Shown piece by piece: positions 23,783-33,350 of a DNA stretch of 55,194 nt (positions are counted from its first letter, which is position 1; each line of letters begins with the position of its first letter). The DNA is taken from NCBI GenBank assembly GCA_003139695.1, contig PLJM01000018.1, positions 160,487 to 215,680 of the forward strand, written 5' to 3'. Origin of the DNA: Candidatus Dormiibacterota bacterium (GTDB lineage Bacteria; Chloroflexota; Dormibacteria; Dormibacterales; Dormibacteraceae). The translations under genes were made by a program, and so were the position numbers. The notes under the pieces are model-generated. The model ran no database searches, was not told where the DNA came from, and worked only from the letters and a program-made list of their open reading frames with translations.

Positions 23783-24703
23783 ATGAGTGACACCACCAAC
23801 ACCCCTCCCCCACGCCCAACTGTTGCGATCCTCGGCGCGGGCGCCATGGGCGCCGCTTTTGCAGAGCGTTTGCTAGACCAGGGCTTCGCGGTCGCGGTGT
23901 GGAACCGCACGCCGGGCCCAGCTGCCACGCTGGCCCAGCGTGGTGCGACGGCCCACGGGAAGCCAGATCAGGCAGTTGACCGAGCCGACGTCGTGGTGAC
24001 GATGCTGCCCACGGCAGATGCGGTCAGAGAAGTCATGTTGGAACAGAGGACCCTTAACTTCATCCGGCCCGGCGCGGTCTGGGCGCAGATGGGAACCATT
24101 GGGGTCGAAGCCACGGAGACCCTGCGAACTGAGGTCGAGCGTGAGTTCCCCGATGTCGCATTCGTTGACGCGCCGGTCTCCGGCAGCCGTGAGCCGGCTC
24201 TAAGCGGCCGCCTCGTCATTCTTGCTTCAGGCCCTTCGCGCGCACTGCCTATCATCGAGCCGGTGCTCGAGGCTCTTGGACGCCCGGTGTGGCTGGGCGA
24301 AGCCGGCGCGGGCAGCCGCATGAAGCTCGTGCTCAACACATGGCTCGCGTTCGAGATCGAAGCGGCGGCCGAGGTGGCCGCGCTCGCCGACCGGTTGGGC
24401 GTGGCGCACTCGGCGCTGCGCGAGGTAGTGGCCGGCGGCCCGCTGGCATCCGGCGTCGCATTGACCAAGCTGGCAAAGATGGAAAGCGGCGACTACTCAC
24501 CTGACTTCTCGCTGGAGTGGGCGCTCAAAGATCTCGATCTCGCCCAGGCGGCCACCGCCGGAGGCGAAGTCACTCCGGTCGCGGAGGCCATCGCCGAGCG
24601 CTGGCGGCGCCTCGTAACAGCGGGTTACGGACACCTGGACATCAGCGCCGCCCGCAAAGGCCTGGGTACCGCGATGGCTGCGGCCAACGGGAATGCCTCA
24701 TGA
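23783..24703 (+). CDS. NAD(P)-dependent oxidoreductase (3-hydroxyisobutyrate dehydrogenase family)
   Basis: Beta-hydroxyacid dehydrogenase of 306 residues. The Rossmann motif ILGAGAMGAAFAERLL is at about residues 14-29, substrate motif DAPVSGSREPALSG at about 130, and the catalytic Lys/Asn segment GSRMKLVLNTWLAF at about 175. The family oxidises or reduces 3-hydroxy acids, succinic semialdehyde or imines. AGGAG precedes the ATG closely. It is 14 bases after the aldo/keto reductase and its TGA overlaps the start of the next gene (ATGA), so it is the middle gene of a three-gene operon. Confidence 0.87.
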   Translation: MSDTTNTPPPRPTVAILGAGAMGAAFAERLLDQGFAVAVWNRTPGPAATLAQRGATAHGKPDQAVDRADVVVTMLPTADAVREVMLEQRTLNFIRPGAVWAQMGTIGVEATETLRTEVEREFPDVAFVDAPVSGSREPALSGRLVILASGPSRALPIIEPVLEALGRPVWLGEAGAGSRMKLVLNTWLAFEIEAAAEVAALADRLGVAHSALREVVAGGPLASGVALTKLAKMESGDYSPDFSLEWALKDLDLAQAATAGGEVTPVAEAIAERWRRLVTAGYGHLDISAARKGLGTAMAAANGNAS

Positions 24704-25294
24704 AGACGATGTCGACGCAGGAGGAACGGTTGATGGCGAGCAAGCTGGCGGTCATGGCGGATTCACCCTCTGACTTCGAGCGTCTTGGCCTGTCGCCCAC
24801 CTCGATCGCGCCATGGGAGGACGGGAAGCGCACCGACGACTCGGCAGGTACCTACGAATGGTGGTACTTCGACGCGCACCTGGCCGACGGAGCAAAGCTC
24901 GTGGTGACGTTCATGAACAAAGATATTGCGGAGCCGCAGAAGTCGTTGGCGCCGCTACTTCGATTGAATCTCGACCTGTCCGACGGGCGTCACTTCGAAA
25001 AGCACCGACCAGAAGACCGGCAAGCCGGTGGCGACGACGACGCGCTACACGTATCGAGACGGGGAGGATCGGTACGTCGTTTCGTTCACCCGCACCCACG
25101 ATCTGTCGACAAACCGCATGGTTGACGCCATCAGCGGCATCAAGCGCATCGCTGCCAGGCTGATGAACTTCGACGGCGCCTACTTGCGATTTGTCGGTGA
25201 TCTCCAGATCTCGAGATATCGCGCTGATGAGCTGGTCGAGACCTACAAGGACGACGCGATCTGGGAGCTCATGTACTTCGGCCACGCCCGATGA
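24700..25294 (+). pseudogene. Lipocalin-like (AttH/CrtC-type) protein with internal deletion
   Basis: The N-terminal part (frame of ATG 24700) carries the family landmark GTYEWWYFDAHLADGAKLV and runs to SDGRHFEK near 25002. One frame over, starting at about 25001, comes what looks like the C-terminal part of the same kind of protein: TDQKTGKPVATTTRYTYRDG, then DAIWELMYFGHAR at the end. Together they give roughly 200 residues, where such proteins are usually well over 300, so about 150 central residues appear deleted and the junction is out of frame. Probably non-functional. Boundaries rest on my recollection of the family, not an alignment. Confidence 0.6.
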
Positions 25295-25417
25295 TCGGAC
25301 CAAGCGGCTAACTGTCTACCCCGCTCGACAGCGAAAACGTGCTCCGGTTACCCTGACGGAATCCGGAGGCAAGAAAGACAGCTCAGGCGAGTTGGACTAG
25401 CGGCGGCGGCTGTCGTC

Positions 25418-27970
25418 TTGATGCCGCTCGCCGCCGCGGTGCTAGTCCACGCCGGAGCCCAAAGCAGTACCCAGGCCCCCGCTGCGCCCATCGTCGCGAA
25501 CGGCTCGTGGACCAACTACCACCACGACAACGCTCACACTGGCAACGACCCATTGCCTTCGACGGCGGCAAGCATCAGCCCGACGCCAGGGTGGACGCAG
25601 CCCGTACTGGACGACGAGGTGTACGCGGAACCCTTGATCTACAGCGGTCTCGTCTACGTAGCGACCCTCAACAACACCGTGTACGCGCTTAACCAGACGG
25701 ACGGCTCTGTTGTATGGAGCCACAACCTCGGAACGCCTCAGGCTGGTGGTTGGGTATGTGGCAACGTCGCGCCTATGGGAATCCTGGGCACCCCTGTGAT
25801 CGACACCGCCGCAAATCGGATTTATGCAGTGGCAGAGATCGCCGACCCCAATCCAGCGAACCCGCCCACATATAGGCTCTTCGGTCTCGATCTCACCAGT
25901 GGAACCACGGTGCTCAGCACCTTGATTGCGCCGACCGGATTTGACTGGAAGATCCAACAGGAGAGAGGCGCCCTGGCTCTAGCAAACGGTTACGTTTACG
26001 TGCCGTTTGGCGGTCGCGCCGGTGATTGCTTTGACGGAAGCACCCCGTATTACGGCTGGGTGGTCGGCGTGCCCACAGACGGCGTCAGCACATCGAATGT
26101 TTTCCAGACGCCGTCGGGCGCCGAAAGCGTTTGGGCGGCAGGTGGAGTGGTGGTCGACGACACATCCCACAACGTCTTCTTCGCGACCGGGAACGCGATC
26201 CCCTGCAGCGGGGCGTCAATGAGCGACTCAGTCGTCAGGGTCAGCCCGACCCTCACCTCGCCAACCTTCTTCCAGCCTGACGACTGGCAAGCGAACTGGT
26301 GCGGCCCAGACTCCGACCTTGGGTCAGCGAGCCCGGTGTTGATCAGCCCCACCCTCATGTTTACGGCCGGCAAGCACGGTGGGGGCTTCCTCCTCAACCC
26401 GACCAGCCTGGGTGGCAAAGACGGCCAGAGCTTCCCCACTCCGAAGCCGGCCACGTACGCGCAGGCCGACGTGTGCTTCGGCAATACCTCCGACGCCACC
26501 TTCGGCTCGTTCGCATATGCCGCTCCATTCGTCTATGTCGAGTGCGAAGGCCACGGGTTGGTAGCTCTCAACCTCAACACGTCGACGCCTTCATTCAACC
26601 CGTGTGACTCGATGTGTGCGGCCCCCGACTGGAACACGGGAGGCTCAACTACCTACGGGCCCCCGATCGTGGCGGGTGGCGCGGTTTGGGCGGCGAGCGA
26701 CGGCGGCGGCCTGGCAGCCTTCGACGCCACCACCGGGACACAGATCTATCAGAGCGCCGGCTTTGGCATCAATCGTTTCTCGACACCGGCGGAGGCGGGC
26801 GGCCAGGTGTTCGTCGCATCGCACAACGTAGTCAAGTCGTTCAGCTTTTCGCCTGCCGTGCCGGTTGCCTACAATTCGTTGACGCCGGTCCGGCTCCTTG
26901 ATATGAGGAGCGCAGGCGGGCCCTTGGGACCAGGCAGGTCGCGGAACCTGACCGTCACTGGTCTGGCTCCTCGCGCTCCCGCCGGCGCCACCGCCGTGGT
27001 CATTAACGTGACTGTCACCGGCACAACCGCAGCGAGCTTCCTCACCGCCTACCCGAGCGGAAACGCGCGGCCGCTCGCCTCCAACCTGAACTGGACGAGG
27101 GGCAGAACTGTGGCCAACCTGGTCGAGGTGCCAGTGGGCACCGGCGGAGCTGTGACGTTTTACAACCAGGCCGGCTCGACCAACGTGGTGGCGGATCTGG
27201 AGGGCTATTTCTCAGCGCCCAGCGGCACCGCGGGCCAGCAGGTGGGGCTGACCCCGGCTCGCATCACGGATACCCGTCCTGGGAGCGGGCAGCCAAATGC
27301 GGGCTTGACGCTCGGCGCCGGCGGCACGCTCGACGTTCAGGTCACAGGTGCCGGCGGCGTGCCTGCAGTCGCCGGTGTCTCAGCCGCGATTCTCAATGTC
27401 ACTGCCACCCACACGACAGCATCAGGCTTCTTGACCGTTTGGCCCACCGGCGTGGCGCGCCCCACCGCTTCCAACCTGAACTGGAAAGCCGGCCAAACCG
27501 TGCCCAACCGGGTCATCGTGCCGGTAGGGTCCGGCGGCAAGGTGACCATTTACAACAGCTCTGGGAGCACCGACGTGATCGTCGATGTCTCCGGATATTT
27601 CACCACCGGCACCGCTTCGGGAGCGCTGTTCATCCCGCAGGCTCCGCGTCGAATCGCTGACACGCGCGGCCATGCGACGCTCGGGCCCGGCGGCACCTTC
27701 ACCCTTGCGGTCGGGGGCAGTTTCGGCGTACCGACCACCGCAACCGCGGTCATCTTGAACGTGACGGTGACCAACACAACGAGGCCTGGCTTCCTCACCG
27801 TGTACCCGTCCACCTTAAGCCGGCCGGCAACGTCCGATCTCAACTGGGCCGCGGCGCTGACGGTGCCGAACCTTGTTGTCGCGATGCTCGGCACCACTGG
27901 TTCGATCAGCTTCTACAACTCGTCGGGATCCACTGACGTCATCGTGGACCTGGTCGGCTACTTCAGCTAA
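25418..27970 (+). CDS. Secreted PQQ-type beta-propeller protein with three C-terminal repeats
   Basis: Protein of about 850 residues. Residues 30-480 form a PQQ-like propeller (WTNYHHDNAHTGND, YVATLNNTVYALNQTDGSVVW). About residues 484-595, 607-728 and 736-850 are three related repeats, each opening with a D(M/T)R motif and containing ASNLNW-type and FYN.(A/S)GST motifs before ending GYFS/GYFT. Such repeats are seen in surface proteins of Gram-positive-like bacteria. A signal-peptide core (AAAAVVLMPLAAAVLV) begins upstream of TTG 25418, but no ATG/GTG/TTG is in frame there, though GGAGG stands at 25365-25369. The true start may be lost or non-canonical. The 3' end overlaps the convergent gene by 4 bases. 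Confidence 0.75.
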   Translation: MMPLAAAVLVHAGAQSSTQAPAAPIVANGSWTNYHHDNAHTGNDPLPSTAASISPTPGWTQPVLDDEVYAEPLIYSGLVYVATLNNTVYALNQTDGSVVWSHNLGTPQAGGWVCGNVAPMGILGTPVIDTAANRIYAVAEIADPNPANPPTYRLFGLDLTSGTTVLSTLIAPTGFDWKIQQERGALALANGYVYVPFGGRAGDCFDGSTPYYGWVVGVPTDGVSTSNVFQTPSGAESVWAAGGVVVDDTSHNVFFATGNAIPCSGASMSDSVVRVSPTLTSPTFFQPDDWQANWCGPDSDLGSASPVLISPTLMFTAGKHGGGFLLNPTSLGGKDGQSFPTPKPATYAQADVCFGNTSDATFGSFAYAAPFVYVECEGHGLVALNLNTSTPSFNPCDSMCAAPDWNTGGSTTYGPPIVAGGAVWAASDGGGLAAFDATTGTQIYQSAGFGINRFSTPAEAGGQVFVASHNVVKSFSFSPAVPVAYNSLTPVRLLDMRSAGGPLGPGRSRNLTVTGLAPRAPAGATAVVINVTVTGTTAASFLTAYPSGNARPLASNLNWTRGRTVANLVEVPVGTGGAVTFYNQAGSTNVVADLEGYFSAPSGTAGQQVGLTPARITDTRPGSGQPNAGLTLGAGGTLDVQVTGAGGVPAVAGVSAAILNVTATHTTASGFLTVWPTGVARPTASNLNWKAGQTVPNRVIVPVGSGGKVTIYNSSGSTDVIVDVSGYFTTGTASGALFIPQAPRRIADTRGHATLGPGGTFTLAVGGSFGVPTTATAVILNVTVTNTTRPGFLTVYPSTLSRPATSDLNWAAALTVPNLVVAMLGTTGSISFYNSSGSTDVIVDLVGYFS

Positions 27971-29025
27971 TCAGTTAGATCGGTCACGCTCCAGATATCT
28001 CCGACGGTGAACCCTTCGGGGAACGGGTCATCGGGGTCAAGGACGTAGTTGGAGATCGCATAGACGTAGGCGGAGCCGGTGATGGTCGGCACCACGGCTG
28101 GGTGGAGGCCGACCTTCGTCGAGCGGACGAGTTTGCCGGTGAATGTGGTGCCCAGGATGCCTTCATGGACGAAATCCTCATTGAGCCCGAGCTGACCTTT
28201 GGCATGCAGGACAGCCATCTGTGCGCAAGTACCCGTGCCACACGGGGAACGATCGAGTATGCCGGTCCAGGTTGCGGGCCGATCCCAGTCAAACTGACCG
28301 CTCGAAACGACCACAGTGTTTTTCCGTGCGACTCCGGCGCGAGTGGAGCGGCCCGAGAACTGCATGATCGACACTCCGCTGATCGCCGGGTTCTCGGGAT
28401 GCGTGACCGGGAGCTGCTCTCTCGCCGCTGCCTTGATCATCTCCCCCACTCGCACCAGGTCTTTCCCCTCGTCAGGACTGATCCGGAAGCCGAGGGGTTC
28501 GGCCTGGGCAATCGCGTAGTACATGCCGCCGTAGGCGACGTCGACAATCACCGTACCGAGCTTGGGGACCTCGACCGCCGTGTCCAGGTGCACGGCGAAA
28601 GCGGGCACGTTCTCAAAGGTGATGCTCTTGGTCCTGCCCGCCTCCACCCTCGCGGTGATCGCGACCAGGCCGGCTGGTGCCTCGAGGATGAACTCGGTGG
28701 TTGGCTCGACCGCCGCGATATAACCCGTTTCCAGCAGGGCAGTCGCCGTGCAGATGATATTGCTGCCGGACATCGGCGGGTATTCGGTCTGCTCCATGAT
28801 CACGAACCCAGCGGCCGCGCGGGGATCAGTGGGCGGCAGCACCACGTTGCAGCACAGGGCGGGATAGCCGCGAGGCTCACGCAGCATCAGCTTCCGGATC
28901 CCGTCCAGGTGTTGCTCGAAATGCGTTCTCTTTTCGAACATCGAGTTGCCCGGGACGTCAGCGATGCCGCCGAGGATGACCCGACCTGGCTCGCCGGCCG
29001 CATGAAGATCTACTGCCATCAGCAT
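27967..29025 (-). CDS. Proline racemase family protein
   Basis: Protein of about 352 residues of the proline racemase / 4-hydroxyproline epimerase / trans-3-hydroxyproline dehydratase fold. N-terminal VDLHAAGEPGRV is typical. The first catalytic motif reads PPMSGSNIICTAT, with Ser where racemases have Cys; the second, DRSPCGTGTCAQMA, keeps its Cys. A Cys/Cys pair is needed for racemisation, so this is more likely a dehydratase or a variant epimerase. GTG 29040 is an alternative start; neither has a clear ribosome site. Convergent with the propeller gene. Confidence 0.85.
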   Translation of the reverse strand: MLMAVDLHAAGEPGRVILGGIADVPGNSMFEKRTHFEQHLDGIRKLMLREPRGYPALCCNVVLPPTDPRAAAGFVIMEQTEYPPMSGSNIICTATALLETGYIAAVEPTTEFILEAPAGLVAITARVEAGRTKSITFENVPAFAVHLDTAVEVPKLGTVIVDVAYGGMYYAIAQAEPLGFRISPDEGKDLVRVGEMIKAAAREQLPVTHPENPAISGVSIMQFSGRSTRAGVARKNTVVVSSGQFDWDRPATWTGILDRSPCGTGTCAQMAVLHAKGQLGLNEDFVHEGILGTTFTGKLVRSTKVGLHPAVVPTITGSAYVYAISNYVLDPDDPFPEGFTVGDIWSVTDLTD

Positions 29026-29211
29026 TCGAGCGGCGTGCACCCGAGCACATTAATAGATGAGGCGCCGGCGCTCTCGTCACGCGGCCGCCGAGTTTTAGGG
29101 CTAGCTCTGCTTCACCGCTGGGGTCGGGGCCGGCGCTGATCTCGAGTTGAACGGTCGGCGATGTGGCACAATCCAGCCGATCGCGGTAGGCGGGGGCTGG
29201 AGGTCATAACC

Positions 29212-30711
29212 ATGAGCTTGAGTGTCACCGATGTCGTCGTCGCCGTGCCGCAAGGCCAATTACGCGGCGCATTGATCGATGGAATTGCTTCCTTCAAAGG
29301 CATTCCATACGCCGCCGCCCCATTCGGAGCCAACCGCTTCCGGCCGCCGCAACGGGCCGCATCGTGGGACGGGGTACGGGACTCGCTCGCCTTCGGCGCG
29401 ACGGTTCCCAAGCCGCCTTATTTTTCGCCATTCGACGTACTCCTCCCGGAGCCGGCGATCGAGGGAGACGAGTGCCTCAATCTGAACATCTGGACGCCCG
29501 ACCCAAAGGCGACGGGGCTGCCGGTCATGGTCTGGATCCACGGCGGCGCTTTCGCCAACGGAACTGGAGCGGTGCCGGCATACGATGGCAGCCGGTTCGC
29601 GCGTGATGGCGTGGTCCTGGTCAGCATCAACTACCGGCTCGGAGTCGATGGATTCTTGTTTCTAAACGACGGAGTCGCCAACCTCGGTCTGCTCGACCAG
29701 ATCGCGGCGCTGGAGTGGGTGCGGGACAACATCAGAACGTTCGGTGGGGACAAAGACAACGTCACGATCTTCGGCGAGTCGGCCGGCGCAATGAGTGTCG
29801 GGACGCTCCTTTCGATGCCTCGCGCCAAGGGTCTGTTCAAGCGCGCGATCGCCGAGAGCGGGGCCGCTCACCACGCCCTGTCGGCGGCAACCGCAACCAG
29901 GGTCGGCGGCTACCTGGCCGAGAAGCTCGGCGTGCCGGCGGACCGTGCCGCGATCGCTGAGGCGCCGGTGGCAAAAGTCTATGAGGCCCAGGTGATGCTC
30001 AGTGCCGAGGCATTCACGGTGCCCGACCCCGTCAAATGGGGCGAGGTCGCCGCGAATCTGATGCCGTTCGAGCCTGTGATCGACGGCCACCTCCTTGCCG
30101 CAATGCCCATCGACGGCATCGCCGCCGGAGCGAGCAGCGAAGTTGACCTGTTGCTCGGCACAAACCGCGAGGAACAGCGCCTGTTCATGGTGCCAAGCGG
30201 CGCAATCGACCTTATCGACGAGAACATCTTGGGTATGGCGGCGGCGGCCTACCGGCTCCCTACCAACGCGATCGAGGTCTACTCGGCTGCCCGACCAGGT
30301 GCGACACCGGGAGACCTGCTGGCGGCGATCAGCACCGATTGGTTCTTCCGCATCCCGGCCGTAAGGCTCGCCGAGGCCCACTCCGGCAATGGCGGGTCAA
30401 CCCACGTCTACGAAATGGCCTGGCGATCGCCGCTCTTCGGCGGCCGGCTTGGCGCCTGCCACGCGCTGGAAGTCGGATTCGTTTTCGACACCCTCGACGC
30501 CGACTGGAACGACAGGCTAACGGGACCCAATCCGCCGCAATCGATCGCCGATGAGATGCACCGCGCGTGGGTGGCCTTCGCCCGCACCGGCGATCCCGGA
30601 TGGAAACCGTATGAGGCCGGCAAGAGGACTGTGATGCGCTTCGATACGGCCTCGGGCGTTGTCAACGACCCGGACGGCGCGGAGCGCCAGCTCTGGGAGG
30701 GAATCCGCTAA
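29212..30711 (+). CDS. Type-B carboxylesterase/lipase family protein
   Basis: Alpha/beta hydrolase of 499 residues. The oxyanion region is MVWIHGGAFANGTG, the nucleophile elbow FGESAGAMSV with the catalytic Ser, and the catalytic His lies in GACHALEVGFVFDTL near the C-terminus. It lacks a signal peptide, so is probably cytoplasmic. The frame is open from 29161, but GGAGG (29199-29203) lies 8 bases before ATG 29212. Broad ester hydrolysis is expected; the physiological substrate is unknown. Confidence 0.9.
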   Translation: MSLSVTDVVVAVPQGQLRGALIDGIASFKGIPYAAAPFGANRFRPPQRAASWDGVRDSLAFGATVPKPPYFSPFDVLLPEPAIEGDECLNLNIWTPDPKATGLPVMVWIHGGAFANGTGAVPAYDGSRFARDGVVLVSINYRLGVDGFLFLNDGVANLGLLDQIAALEWVRDNIRTFGGDKDNVTIFGESAGAMSVGTLLSMPRAKGLFKRAIAESGAAHHALSAATATRVGGYLAEKLGVPADRAAIAEAPVAKVYEAQVMLSAEAFTVPDPVKWGEVAANLMPFEPVIDGHLLAAMPIDGIAAGASSEVDLLLGTNREEQRLFMVPSGAIDLIDENILGMAAAAYRLPTNAIEVYSAARPGATPGDLLAAISTDWFFRIPAVRLAEAHSGNGGSTHVYEMAWRSPLFGGRLGACHALEVGFVFDTLDADWNDRLTGPNPPQSIADEMHRAWVAFARTGDPGWKPYEAGKRTVMRFDTASGVVNDPDGAERQLWEGIR

Positions 30712-30874
30712 GCGCCTCTGCGATCTGCTGCGCCTTAGCATGCGGGTCGGGGGCAAAATGCCGTGTCGGACAACTATTTACTTCAGATGTGGCCAAGCCG
30801 CTCGCAAGCTGAATTAATCCAGGCCGCACGAGGCGGCGATGTCCTCTTCGGCCGTGCAAGGAGATAGACGCGAG

Positions 30875-31180
30875 ATGAAGAGCGTGATCCGTTACAAGAC
30901 AAAACCCGAATCCGCCGATGAGAACCAGCGACTGGTCGAGAAGGTCTATGAGGAGCTGGCGGCACGAGACCCCGGTGAAGTGCACTACGCGACTTTGCGC
31001 CTTGAAGACGGGGTCACCTTCATGCACGTGTTCACCACCGACTCCGACGACGCCGCAAACACGTTAGGTGGCATAGCTGCTTTTGCCGAGTTCCTGCGGG
31101 ATCTACCCCAGCGCTGCGTCGAGCTTCCTGTCGCGCAGCCCGTCACCGTCGTCGGCTCGTACAGGATGTTCGGAGATTGA
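30875..31180 (+). CDS. Small ABM-like alpha/beta-barrel protein
   Basis: Protein of 101 residues starting MKSVIRYKTKPE, with the strand-helix-strand pattern of a dimeric ferredoxin-like barrel: RYKTKPE strand, ADENQRLVEKVYEELAA helix, YATLRLEDGVTFMHVFTTD strands, then FAEFLRDL helix. Related small proteins are common in actinobacteria, with no defined reaction. AAGGAG lies about 11 bases before the ATG. The open frame begins at 30839, but the shorter start fits the fold. Monocistronic. Confidence 0.72.
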   Translation: MKSVIRYKTKPESADENQRLVEKVYEELAARDPGEVHYATLRLEDGVTFMHVFTTDSDDAANTLGGIAAFAEFLRDLPQRCVELPVAQPVTVVGSYRMFGD

Positions 31181-31257
31181 ACCATCGAAACGGCGCCTAG
31201 GTCATCGGGTCAATCATCTCGGCAACCAAGGGTCCTTGAGCGCTCGGAGGATTGGCC

Positions 31258-32007
31258 TCACTCTGCAACTGGCTCGCAGAGCGCGTCGATTCCCTCAGTG
31301 AAGTGGGCACGTAGCCGGCGGTCGATGGCATACGCCTCATATCCTGCAACCCGCGATATGAAGTCGAGTCCTGAGATTCCCATCGCAAAACACGCGGTCG
31401 CGTATACATCGGCCTGAAGGATGTCTGGCCCGGTTACCGTAAAGCTGAGCCAAGCGTCAGCGGGTTTGCCAGTGTGAGGGTCAAGAATATGCTCACCTTT
31501 CTCATAAGTGCCGGACGTGGCGACCGCCAAACCGCTGGCCAACATCACCCGAGCGACCTTGTTTCGTTCAACCGGATGTCTTATGCCGACCCGCCATGGG
31601 CTGCCACTGGCATTTCGGCCGCGGGTCTGGACGTCGCCGCCCGCGTCTACGAAATAGTCGCAGTAGCCGTAGACGTCGAGGATTGAACAGGCGAGGTCAA
31701 TCGCCCAGCCCTTGACCAAACCGGATGGATCGAAGCGACCTTCGATCCAGGCTGAGAAATAGCCATCGGTTGCACGTTCGTAAAGTCGGCAGAGGTCGGC
31801 CGCCTGATTCACTAGTTGTCCGGCGGCGCCCAACTCAAGCTCGCCGCGGTTGATTCGGCTCACTGCACTCTCAGGCAGGTATGGGCTGAAAGTTCGGTCG
31901 ATCAAGGTGAAGTTGTCGAAGACGGCGTCAACTGCCTCGGCCCGCGCCTGATCGTCGACCACGTAAACGGTGATTGGCATTCCCATCACCTCCTGGACGC
32001 GGCGCAA
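31258..32007 (-). CDS. apbE: FAD:protein FMN transferase (ApbE)
   Basis: ApbE flavin transferase of 249 residues. It attaches FMN from FAD through a phosphoester to Thr/Ser of FMN-binding domains outside the cytoplasm. Landmarks are RTFSPYLPESAVSRIN, DPSGLVKGWAIDLA, DYFVDAGGDVQTRG, TSGTYEKGEHILDPHTG and the metal-site segment TVTGPDILQADVYATACFAM. TTG start at 32007, or ATG 31980 eight bases after AGGAGG. It is the last gene of a minus-strand run with a two-component system and a b561-like gene. Its likely substrate is the FMN-binding protein encoded divergently at 36127. Confidence 0.9.
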   Translation of the reverse strand: MRRVQEVMGMPITVYVVDDQARAEAVDAVFDNFTLIDRTFSPYLPESAVSRINRGELELGAAGQLVNQAADLCRLYERATDGYFSAWIEGRFDPSGLVKGWAIDLACSILDVYGYCDYFVDAGGDVQTRGRNASGSPWRVGIRHPVERNKVARVMLASGLAVATSGTYEKGEHILDPHTGKPADAWLSFTVTGPDILQADVYATACFAMGISGLDFISRVAGYEAYAIDRRLRAHFTEGIDALCEPVAE

Positions 32008-32021
32008 AGCGAATGACTCGG

Positions 32022-33350
32022 TCAGGCGCTAGAAGATGGATTGGGGTTTCCAGCCGCGTCCTTCGCGGTACTCCGCGTGTGCCCCGGTCCACGCTGAGCT
32101 TCGTCGAGTGGACCGCGCAAGGGAAGAACAATCCGGACCACCAGGCCGGGATCGTTGTCGATCAGCTTGATTGTGCCCCCATGCGCGCTGACTATCCAGC
32201 GGGCGATGGCGAGACCAAGCCCCGCACCGCTCCCTGAACGGCTGCCATCCAGCTGGTAGAACGGTTCGAAAACTTTGCTGTGGTGCTCAGCCGGGATTCC
32301 AGGCCCGCGATCAGAAACCTCCAGGCGCAGATCATGGCCGACCGTGTCAGATCTGACATCAACTGTCCCGCCCGGCTCGCCGTGACGAATTGCGTTATCC
32401 ACCAGGATTACCAGCAGTTGCCGAAGCCGGTCAGGGTCCACCTGGCCCTCAATCAGCGGTTCTGACTGGACATCCAGGCGATCGCCGCGGCTGGAAGCGA
32501 GAACCTGCAGGTCTCTGCCTGTTGAGATGACGAGCTGGCTAACGTCCGTCGGGCCAAGGCGAAGTTCAGCTTGACCAGAGTCGACCCGAGCCAGGGTCAA
32601 AAGATCATCGACCAGTCGTTTCATACGCTGGGTCTCTGCTGACATCGAATCGACGAGCTGGGCGTTGTCGCCGATGGTTTGGTCCGGATGACGCCCAAAA
32701 ACCTGCAGGCCGGCGTCAATGATGGTCAGCGGGGTGCGCAGCTCATGGGAGGCGTCCGCGGTGAATCGAGTCTGTCTATCCATGGCCTGTCTGATCGGGA
32801 CGAGCGCGCGTTCGGTCAGAAACCAGCCCGCGACGACGATCACCAGAAGGGCTGCCAAACCGGCGCCCAGCATGACCAGAAGGGCTTCCCGCTCGACTGA
32901 AAACATTGGCTCCAGGCTGCGTCCGGCCTGTAGCACACCACTCGTCACGCCCTGATCAGTGATGACCTGCGAGGCGATCAACGCGGGCTGGTTCGGCTGC
33001 AGGTTGACCGGGACGGTGCCGGCATGGCCGCTCAGAGCGGTCATCGCACTGGATCGGAGCTGAGCAGTGGGGGCGCCCGAAGGGTTGAAGGTGACGTTGC
33101 CTGAATTGTCCCAAATGACAAAAAAGGTGCCGGAGGTGAAGAAGGTGTGCCGGCTCTGGAACTCGTCCTGAGTCAGTTCGCGGCGCTCGATCACGGCACG
33201 TTGCAGATCCGACTCGACGGTGGACGTTTCTTGAGCGACCAGAAGGCGGTCCATCACCAGCAGGATGCCCCCGCCAAGTGCGACCAGAATTGCCGCCATC
33301 ACGGCGACATTCGTCAGTAGAAGTCGCTTTCGAAGGCTGCCGAAGATCAT
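32022..33350 (-). CDS. Membrane sensor histidine kinase
   Basis: Two-component sensor of 442 residues: first membrane helix (about residues 12-33), extracytoplasmic domain (34-155), second helix (157-177), a short linker, the dimerisation/phosphoacceptor box FTADASHELRTPL with His202, and the ATPase domain (DNAIRHGEPGG N box, VSDRGPGIP G1 box, GSGAGLGLAIARWI G2 box). It autophosphorylates and passes phosphate to the response regulator next door, whose stop overlaps its ATG (ATGA). It is embedded in the flavin redox module, so a redox- or electron-acceptor-related signal is likely but unproven. Confidence 0.92.
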   Translation of the reverse strand: MIFGSLRKRLLLTNVAVMAAILVALGGGILLVMDRLLVAQETSTVESDLQRAVIERRELTQDEFQSRHTFFTSGTFFVIWDNSGNVTFNPSGAPTAQLRSSAMTALSGHAGTVPVNLQPNQPALIASQVITDQGVTSGVLQAGRSLEPMFSVEREALLVMLGAGLAALLVIVVAGWFLTERALVPIRQAMDRQTRFTADASHELRTPLTIIDAGLQVFGRHPDQTIGDNAQLVDSMSAETQRMKRLVDDLLTLARVDSGQAELRLGPTDVSQLVISTGRDLQVLASSRGDRLDVQSEPLIEGQVDPDRLRQLLVILVDNAIRHGEPGGTVDVRSDTVGHDLRLEVSDRGPGIPAEHHSKVFEPFYQLDGSRSGSGAGLGLAIARWIVSAHGGTIKLIDNDPGLVVRIVLPLRGPLDEAQRGPGHTRSTAKDAAGNPNPSSSA

